Part shown: positions 1 through 3,967 of the stretch, piece by piece
How positions within the stretch are numbered: the stretch's first letter is position 1
Layout: every line of letters starts with the position of its first letter
NCBI GenBank assembly: GCA_007127595.1
Contig: SKZA01000249.1
Coordinates: 1 to 5,926 of the forward strand
Direction: 5' to 3'
DNA length: 5,926 bases
Source: Kiritimatiellia bacterium
GTDB lineage: Bacteria; Verrucomicrobiota; Kiritimatiellia; SLAD01
The notes under the pieces: model-generated
Seen by the model: only the letters and a program-made list of their open reading frames with translations
Database searches by the model: none
Told to the model about the DNA's origin: nothing
Position numbers and translations under genes: made by a program

Positions 1-1010
1 AAGATGTACGCCAGGGGTTGAATCAACGCCATGTTACGAACGCCGAGCCAGATGATCAGGCGATTAAAAAGGAACAGGTTGATGAAAAGGTTGAGCGCAT
101 TCGCATATGCGTTCAGGCGACCGAAAAGGGCCGCCAACTCGCGCGAAGAATAGGTTTCCAGCGTCGCGCCCGTCACCGCGGCGGCGGTGTCGGCGGCCAG
201 TTTCTCCTCCGCGACCTCCGTGGCCCACGAGGAAAAAATGCTCATGTACTGATATTCGCAGATCAACGTAATGGCGAGCGTGAAGAAGAAGATCAAGGAA
301 AGCAGAAACACATAACGCGAAGAACGAAGAGTCCGGCCGAGATTACGCATCTGCTCGAAGAAGCCGGGTTGGGTTTCGTCCAACGTTTCGTCCATATCGA
401 TTTGGTTCGCAATCCCCCGGGTGTAGATGACGAGGGGCGCGCTGACAAGCGAGACGCCTGACCAGACGAGAAAGAGATAATGGACGTCGATATAATTGAT
501 CAGATAGGCGGTCATCGCACCGCCGATCATGGCCCCAAAGGCCGAGCCGCCGCTGAAGAAGGAGAACAGGCGCTTGGCGTCGAGGATATCGAAATAGCTG
601 TCCGTGAAGTTCCAGTACAACGTGTACAGGGCGTACAGCCACATGTTGAGGTAAAGCTTTACGCCGATCAGCATGATCAGGTTGACTTCGATAAAGTCCC
701 CGGAAAGGAGGCCGAACAGGACCACGCCGCCAATGACGAGAATGGCGATGGTGAAATCGAACAGCCGGTCGATGCCGTACCGGGCCAACAGGTACGTGGA
801 CATCGGAATGTATAGCAGCATGATCAGCGGCGTGAGGACATAGATAAGCGGCAAGCGGTCGGCCCCGGCCTCGGTGAGGAAGATCGCGTCCACCGCGCTC
901 ATCCCGATCGTCAGGCCGCCGCTCATCAATGCGCCCAGCAACGCAAAGAGCACCACTTTGCGACCTTCCCCTGACTGGATCTTGAAAATCGACTGCAGAA
1001 TAAAATGCAT
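1..1010 (-). CDS. ADP/ATP-translocase-like (TLC/Npt family) or MFS-type membrane transporter, C-terminus cut by window edge
   Basis: Reading the reverse strand gives an uninterrupted frame from 1010 to the left edge (336 codons seen, no stop), so the 3' end is missing. The product is a polytopic inner-membrane protein: after a short amphipathic start (MHFILQSIFKIQSGEGRK) come about eight hydrophobic stretches, interrupted by a hydrophilic loop after the sixth (around GIANQIDMDETLDETQPG) and a second one rich in Ala/Thr/Glu. The SGEGRK motif before helix 1, and the FTDSYFDILDAKRLFSFFSG stretch before a Gly-rich helix (GAMIGGAMTAYL), resemble the TLC/Npt ATP:ADP antiporter-like proteins of chlamydiae and other PVC bacteria; substrate cannot be assigned and an MFS label is the alternative. 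The frame stays open upstream, with in-frame ATGs at 1124 and 1133 and a GTG at 1040. I chose 1010 because relatives begin just before the GEGR motif and the upstream codons have weaker GC bias at the third position; no start has a strong Shine-Dalgarno. Transcribed divergently from the formyltransferase gene. Confidence 0.78.
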   Translation of the reverse strand, partial: MHFILQSIFKIQSGEGRKVVLFALLGALMSGGLTIGMSAVDAIFLTEAGADRLPLIYVLTPLIMLLYIPMSTYLLARYGIDRLFDFTIAILVIGGVVLFGLLSGDFIEVNLIMLIGVKLYLNMWLYALYTLYWNFTDSYFDILDAKRLFSFFSGGSAFGAMIGGAMTAYLINYIDVHYLFLVWSGVSLVSAPLVIYTRGIANQIDMDETLDETQPGFFEQMRNLGRTLRSSRYVFLLSLIFFFTLAITLICEYQYMSIFSSWATEVAEEKLAADTAAAVTGATLETYSSRELAALFGRLNAYANALNLFINLFLFNRLIIWLGVRNMALIQPLAYI

Positions 1011-1201
1011 TACGAAATCGATCCCTTCACCCGTCCTCACCTCCGTATGTCCATGAAAGACAGGCAGATCGTAATGAGGTTCATGCTGGGGCGCAATAAT
1101 TGATTTGATTTCCGCCCATGTCATTCCGATCATGGCGGAGCATGAAGAGGTCAAATAGAAGGGGGCGTAAGGAGTTCGTTCGGCCACACAGCAATAGAGG
1201 G
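1011..1201. other. Divergent intergenic region
   Basis: About 190 bp between the starts chosen for the transporter (minus) and the formyltransferase (plus). Both frames remain open through most of it, so the genes could overlap head to head if their longest starts (1124 minus, 1118 plus) are real. On the minus strand a weak promoter-like pair is visible: TTGCGC at 1096-1091 and TACGAT at 1073-1068 with 17 bp between, about 58 bases before the transporter ATG. It matches the consensus only partly. No convincing plus-strand promoter was found. AAGGAG at 1169-1174 looks like a ribosome binding sequence but has no start codon at the right distance. Confidence 0.3.
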
Positions 1202-2245
1202 TTGGCGATCATCGTATATATCGGCCCTTTACGTCCCTCCGTTCGACCCGACAAAGGACGCCTGCTCCTGAAAAAGTTGTGCGCGAGTCCTCATCATGTG
1301 CTCACGCTCATCCTCGAGAAGGGCGATCCGCTGCGCAAAGAGGCGGAGGCCTTGGGTATTCATGTCATGACGTTGCTGCCGGAATTGTCCCTTCCTCGCC
1401 GAGCCGTCGATGAGGCCTTGAAAAAGAACGCGGCGTTGCGAAAGAAGGTCGAGCGATGGGTAAGACGGTTGGAGACGCTGAAACCCGATATCGGCGTGGT
1501 CTATTACGGTCACTGGCTTCCGCCCGCTCTCTATACGATGCCTCCACACGGCTTCCTGAACTATCATCCGGCGCCGTTACCGGATTTGCGCGGTATGGAA
1601 CCCGACACCATGGCGGTGTTGCAGGGGCGGCGGGCCATCTGCGGGACGGTACACAAGGTGACGCACGATTACGATGACGGGCCGATCTACGCGCGCACGC
1701 GTGTCATGCGGCTCACGCGCTATACGACGCCGCTCGAAATCTTTGAACGCTTGAGCGATTACGGGATCAACGCCATCGTGCGGGTTTTGACCGCCATCGC
1801 GCGGGATAAAGCATTACCCCATTCACAGGGAACGCACCACGCCCTCGACGCGACCCGCAAGCGTGCGCGCGAGGAATCGACGATTCAGTGGAATCGCGAT
1901 TCGAATGAAATGATCGAGCGTCGGCGGCGCGCGTTCATTGGGCAGGACATCGGTATTCGCTTGAAGGCGAAGGTGTGCGGGCGCGTGTACGCGGTCGATG
2001 ATGTTGAAACGCATAAAGGCCCATTTCCCGGCAGAGCGGGGCAGGTCATCGGTCAGTATACGGGTAAGGGCGCGTTTGCGAAGGGGCCCATCATCCGCAC
2101 GCGTGAGGGTGCGGCGGTGCTGCGCTTGGGCAAACGGATGGTGGCGGGCGCAAAGAAAGAACCGCCCGCGCGCTGGATTTTGCCGTCGGGCCGCCGCCCG
2201 AAACAAACGCGCCGGGACATCGTGCGGCGATCGATCGAGCGATAG
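1202..2245 (+). CDS. Formyltransferase of the PurN/Fmt fold with Fmt-like C-terminal domain
   Basis: A 347-residue cytoplasmic protein predicted to transfer a formyl group from 10-formyltetrahydrofolate. Residues 1-205 form the Rossmann-like catalytic domain. The family signature is clear: NYHPAPLPDLRG at 120-131 matches the N-x-H-P-S-x-L-P loop (Asn120, His122), His151 lies in GTVHKVTHDYDDGPI, and Asp158 aligns with the catalytic Asp of the LDGGP motif in PurN. Residues 228-312 (QWNRDSNEMIERRRRAF, then GQVIG and GAAVLRLGKR) resemble the Fmt C-terminal beta-barrel, giving a length like Fmt (about 315) rather than PurN (about 210). The tail is very basic (RRPKQTRRDIVRRSIER). Methionyl-tRNA formyltransferase, a sugar or amino-sugar formyltransferase, or an uncharacterised relative are all possible; no def gene or sugar pathway lies beside it. 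Start: the frame opens at ATG 1118, but its first 28 codons are rich in AGA/AGG, which are almost absent later, and the fold begins at the TTG (MAIIVYIGPL). ATG 1118 and ATG 1142 remain alternatives. Confidence 0.85.
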   Translation: MAIIVYIGPLRPSVRPDKGRLLLKKLCASPHHVLTLILEKGDPLRKEAEALGIHVMTLLPELSLPRRAVDEALKKNAALRKKVERWVRRLETLKPDIGVVYYGHWLPPALYTMPPHGFLNYHPAPLPDLRGMEPDTMAVLQGRRAICGTVHKVTHDYDDGPIYARTRVMRLTRYTTPLEIFERLSDYGINAIVRVLTAIARDKALPHSQGTHHALDATRKRAREESTIQWNRDSNEMIERRRRAFIGQDIGIRLKAKVCGRVYAVDDVETHKGPFPGRAGQVIGQYTGKGAFAKGPIIRTREGAAVLRLGKRMVAGAKKEPPARWILPSGRRPKQTRRDIVRRSIER

Positions 2246-2256
2246 CGAGTAGTTCC

Positions 2257-2278
2257 GGGACGACACGGAGGTCGTCCC
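2257..2278. repeat. Hairpin after the formyltransferase stop codon
   Basis: GGGACGAC (2257-2264) and GTCGTCCC (2271-2278) form a perfect 8-bp stem with a 6-base loop, starting 12 bases after the stop codon. It is placed where a transcript end would be expected, but there is no following run of T, so it is not a standard intrinsic terminator. It may protect the mRNA 3' end or simply be part of the repeat cluster. Confidence 0.6.
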
Positions 2279-2310
2279 TCCAGCAGCATGCGATTATCTT
2301 CTGGAGGGAC
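2274..2310. repeat. Perfect 10-bp inverted repeat overlapping the previous hairpin
   Basis: GTCCCTCCAG (2274-2283) is perfectly complementary to CTGGAGGGAC (2301-2310), with 17 bases between. The left arm shares 2274-2278 with the hairpin before it and the right arm shares 2307-2310 with the one after it, so the three cannot all fold at once. Confidence 0.6.
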
Positions 2311-2359
2311 GGGCTCCCGCCGTCGCCAAAGCTCTACGGCGGGCAGGCTTGTCCCGTCC
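2307..2359. repeat. Imperfect long inverted repeat
   Basis: Inner arms CCCGCCGT (2316-2323) and ACGGCGGG (2336-2343) pair perfectly around a 12-base loop. Outer arms GGACGGG (2307-2313) and CCCGTCC (2353-2359) also pair perfectly, separated from the inner arms by an unequal bulge. This resembles the dispersed GC-rich palindromes seen between genes in large PVC genomes; family membership is inferred, not searched. Confidence 0.55.
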
Positions 2360-2403
2360 GGAGGTATCCCGTCATGGGGTGCGACGCCGCGACCACTAAC
2401 GGG

Positions 2404-2424
2404 GGGCGGGTTTGAAACCCGCCC
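2404..2424. repeat. Near-perfect 21-bp palindrome
   Basis: Arms GGGCGGGTTT (2404-2413) and AAACCCGCCC (2415-2424) flank a single central G. The symmetry carries on outward with one mismatch (GG against CC at 2401-2402 and 2426-2427). It could be a dispersed palindromic repeat unit or a dimeric regulator site, but it lies far from the next start codon (about 230 bp), which favours a repeat. Confidence 0.6.
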
Positions 2425-2431
2425 TCCTGTC

Positions 2432-2556
2432 AGCCCGTTGAAAAACGCTTGTTGGGCGTGCCGTCCACCGCCTGACGGCGGCGGCTAGGAAGAAGTATGG
2501 CTGTAGCCGCGCCCGCGAGGGCGTGGAAATGCGTGCAATGAGATTTTCAACGGGCT
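2432..2556. mobile_element. 125-bp MITE-like element with perfect 13-bp terminal inverted repeats
   Basis: AGCCCGTTGAAAA (2432-2444) and TTTTCAACGGGCT (2544-2556) are perfect inverted copies. The interior has no plausible gene but contains two further hairpins: CCGCC-TGAC-GGCGG (2468-2481), and CCGCGCCC (2507-2514) with GGGCGTGG (2519-2526) closed by GCGA, which fits a GNRA tetraloop. If transcribed, the whole unit would fold as a three-way junction: a closing stem with two arms. The termini and small size suggest a non-autonomous transposable element or a REP-like structured repeat; ends containing GTTGAAAA occur on several insertion sequences, but I cannot name the family. No clear target-site duplication is visible next to the ends. 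Confidence 0.5.
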
Positions 2557-2565
2557 ACCGACTGC

Positions 2566-2593
2566 CGACCTCCGACCTCTGACCTCCGGCCTC
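2566..2593. repeat. Four tandem heptamers (consensus CGACCTC)
   Basis: Four consecutive 7-base units read CGACCTC, CGACCTC, TGACCTC, CGGCCTC, i.e. one substitution each in units 3 and 4. They lie directly after the 125-bp element and 60 bp before the lipoprotein start codon. On the opposite strand the unit reads GAGGTCG. The 7-base period does not match one DNA helical turn, so a simple array of operators on one face is unlikely; slippage-derived repeat is the simpler reading. Confidence 0.6.
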
Positions 2594-2642
2594 TCCCCCT
2601 TACTCCTGCTTGCCTGGCGGCTGAATCCGTGGCATTTTTGTC

Positions 2643-2648
2643 AGGTGA
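2643..2648 (+). promoter_or_regulatory. Ribosome binding site deciding the lipoprotein start
   Basis: AGGTGA lies 5 bases before ATG 2654. The in-frame GTG at 2645 overlaps this sequence and has no ribosome binding site of its own, so ATG 2654 is preferred. Confidence 0.55.
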
Positions 2649-2653
2649 ACTCG

Positions 2654-3856
2654 ATGCATTCCAGAATGGATGCGCGCACGCCGGTGCCTTGGGCCGCGGC
2701 TCGCTGGCTTGTCTTGGTGTTGCTGATGGTGTTCCACGTCGGCTGCGAACCCCCGCGTCCGGTCGATCCCGAGCCCCCGCCCGAACCCGAAGTCCCCGTT
2801 GCGCCACGCGTAGCCCCGCATGACGCGGCGCGTCAGGGCGCGATCGACCAACTGGAACTGCACATCGAACAGGGCGTGGAAATCGATGTGCGCGATGAGT
2901 TCGGCGCCACTTTGTTGCACGAGGCCGCCTCCGCCGGACGGGACGAAACGGTTCGTTGGCTGCTTGAACGTGGCGCGGATGTCGAGGCGCGAGACGAAAG
3001 CGGGTTCACGTCGATTCAGTTGGCTTCGTTTATGGACCACGACCGCATCGTCGACATGCTGGTCGAATACGGCGCCGTCCTTGAAGTCTACGAGGAAGTC
3101 GACATTGACGAGTTTGTCGAGCCCGAGGTCGAAGAACCCGTCGAGGTGGTGGAAGAACTTCCCGAACCGGAACTCCCCGAAGAGTGGGCGGACCTGGAAT
3201 TTACGATCTGGACCAGTTCCGCGGGCCGGGAAGTCGAAGCCGCCTTCATCGAAATGCAACAGGACGTCGTCATCCTGGGCGCGCCCGACGGACGTATCTC
3301 GCGGGTGCCGATTACCCAGTTACATCGCGACGACCAGATTCGCGCTCGTCAACTGGCGATGGGCGATCTTACCGCCATGCGCGGGCGCCCGCCGACACGC
3401 ACCGCCGGCCCGGTGCCCACGCGGGTCACCGCCGGATTCAGTAGCGATTGCGAACGCATGTTGATCCGCGCCATTTCAAGCGCGCGACAGGAAGTGCTCG
3501 TGGCCATCTACACGCTCACGCGACCCCAGATTGAACAGGCGCTGTCGCGCGCGGCGGGACGAGGCGTACGCGTGGTTGTGAAATACGATCACAAACAGGT
3601 CACCACCGGACGTATGCAGGAACTCATCAAGCGTCTCGAATCGCGAAACGTGGAAGTCATTCCCATAACCATGTCCGGCCGGTTCGCCTCCATGCATCAC
3701 AAGTTCACCGTGATCGACGGGGTACAGGTGTTCACCGGCTCCTTCAATTATACGGTCACGGCCGTCACGCAAAGTTACGAGAATTGCGTGTTGATCGAAT
3801 CCACGGAGGTGGGACGCGATTTCGTCCGCGAATTTGAACGCATTCGCAGCCGATAG
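2654..3856 (+). CDS. Predicted lipoprotein with ankyrin repeats, SHD1 domain and C-terminal phospholipase D-type (single HKD) domain
   Basis: A 400-residue protein. Residues 1-30 form a signal peptide (basic start, hydrophobic WLVLVLLMVFHVG) ending at Cys31, so lipid attachment is likely; the lipobox is imperfect (His at -3). A Pro/Glu linker (32-54) leads to two to three ankyrin-like repeats at about 55-144 (GATLLHEAASAGRDETVRWL, LLERGADVEARDESGFTSI). An acidic linker (145-177) precedes an SHD1-like segment (about 180-232: FTIWTSSAGREVEAAFIEM, DGRISRVPITQLHRDDQ), a domain frequent in secreted PVC proteins. Residues about 258-398 are a PLD-type domain with one HKD motif: His348, Lys350, Asp355, Gly362, Ser363, Asn365 (HHKFTVIDG...GSFN). 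Single-HKD enzymes such as Nuc and Zucchini act as dimers on nucleic acids or phosphodiesters, so an envelope-anchored nuclease or phospholipase is the best guess; ankyrin and SHD1 parts probably bind partners. It stands alone, between a repeat block and a separate promoter. Domain calls are secure; substrate is unknown. Confidence 0.92.
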   Translation: MHSRMDARTPVPWAAARWLVLVLLMVFHVGCEPPRPVDPEPPPEPEVPVAPRVAPHDAARQGAIDQLELHIEQGVEIDVRDEFGATLLHEAASAGRDETVRWLLERGADVEARDESGFTSIQLASFMDHDRIVDMLVEYGAVLEVYEEVDIDEFVEPEVEEPVEVVEELPEPELPEEWADLEFTIWTSSAGREVEAAFIEMQQDVVILGAPDGRISRVPITQLHRDDQIRARQLAMGDLTAMRGRPPTRTAGPVPTRVTAGFSSDCERMLIRAISSARQEVLVAIYTLTRPQIEQALSRAAGRGVRVVVKYDHKQVTTGRMQELIKRLESRNVEVIPITMSGRFASMHHKFTVIDGVQVFTGSFNYTVTAVTQSYENCVLIESTEVGRDFVREFERIRSR

Positions 3857-3900
3857 TTGATACGCGGGTTGGGTGCGGGTCAAAGGTGCTAAAATAATTG

Positions 3901-3930
3901 TTGACGTGGCCGGGCTATCTCTGCTTTTAT
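3901..3930 (+). promoter_or_regulatory. Sigma70-type promoter for the inverse autotransporter gene
   Basis: TTGACG (3901-3906, five of six consensus bases) and TTTTAT (3925-3930, four of six) are 18 bp apart, with an extended -10 TG at 3922-3923. An A/T-rich tract (AAAATAATTG) lies just upstream. Transcription would begin near 3937, leaving a leader of about 30 bases, so the autotransporter is probably transcribed separately from the lipoprotein gene. Confidence 0.5.
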
Positions 3931-3951
3931 CCCGCCAGCCTAATGGATATA

Positions 3952-3959
3952 AAGGAGGT
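3952..3959 (+). promoter_or_regulatory. Near-ideal Shine-Dalgarno
   Basis: AAGGAGGT, fully complementary to the 16S anti-Shine-Dalgarno core, sits 8 bases before ATG 3968. It is much stronger than the sites of the other genes here, which suggests high translation and fixes the start. Confidence 0.85.
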
Positions 3960-3967
3960 ATCTGGCT

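Noticed and set aside
18..815. Two plus-strand open frames (18-461 and 480-815) of highly charged composition
   Set aside because: They are antisense to the transporter, whose minus-strand translation gives clear transmembrane helices; the plus-strand products (Arg/Glu/Gln/His-rich) have no domain.
2257..2278. Intrinsic terminator for the formyltransferase
   Set aside because: The hairpin is strong but no U-tract follows, so it was recorded as a hairpin only.
2288..2488. 66-codon plus-strand open frame
   Set aside because: It consists of the GC-rich palindromes and the start of the 125-bp element; no ribosome binding site and a repetitive Gly/Arg/Pro product.
2246..2600. CRISPR array
   Set aside because: The repeats are palindromic, differ from one another and are not regularly spaced; the tandem heptamers have no spacers.
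2600..3259. 219-codon open frame on the minus strand
   Set aside because: Antisense to the lipoprotein; its Phe/Asp-rich content mirrors the Glu/Val-rich linker codons on the other strand.
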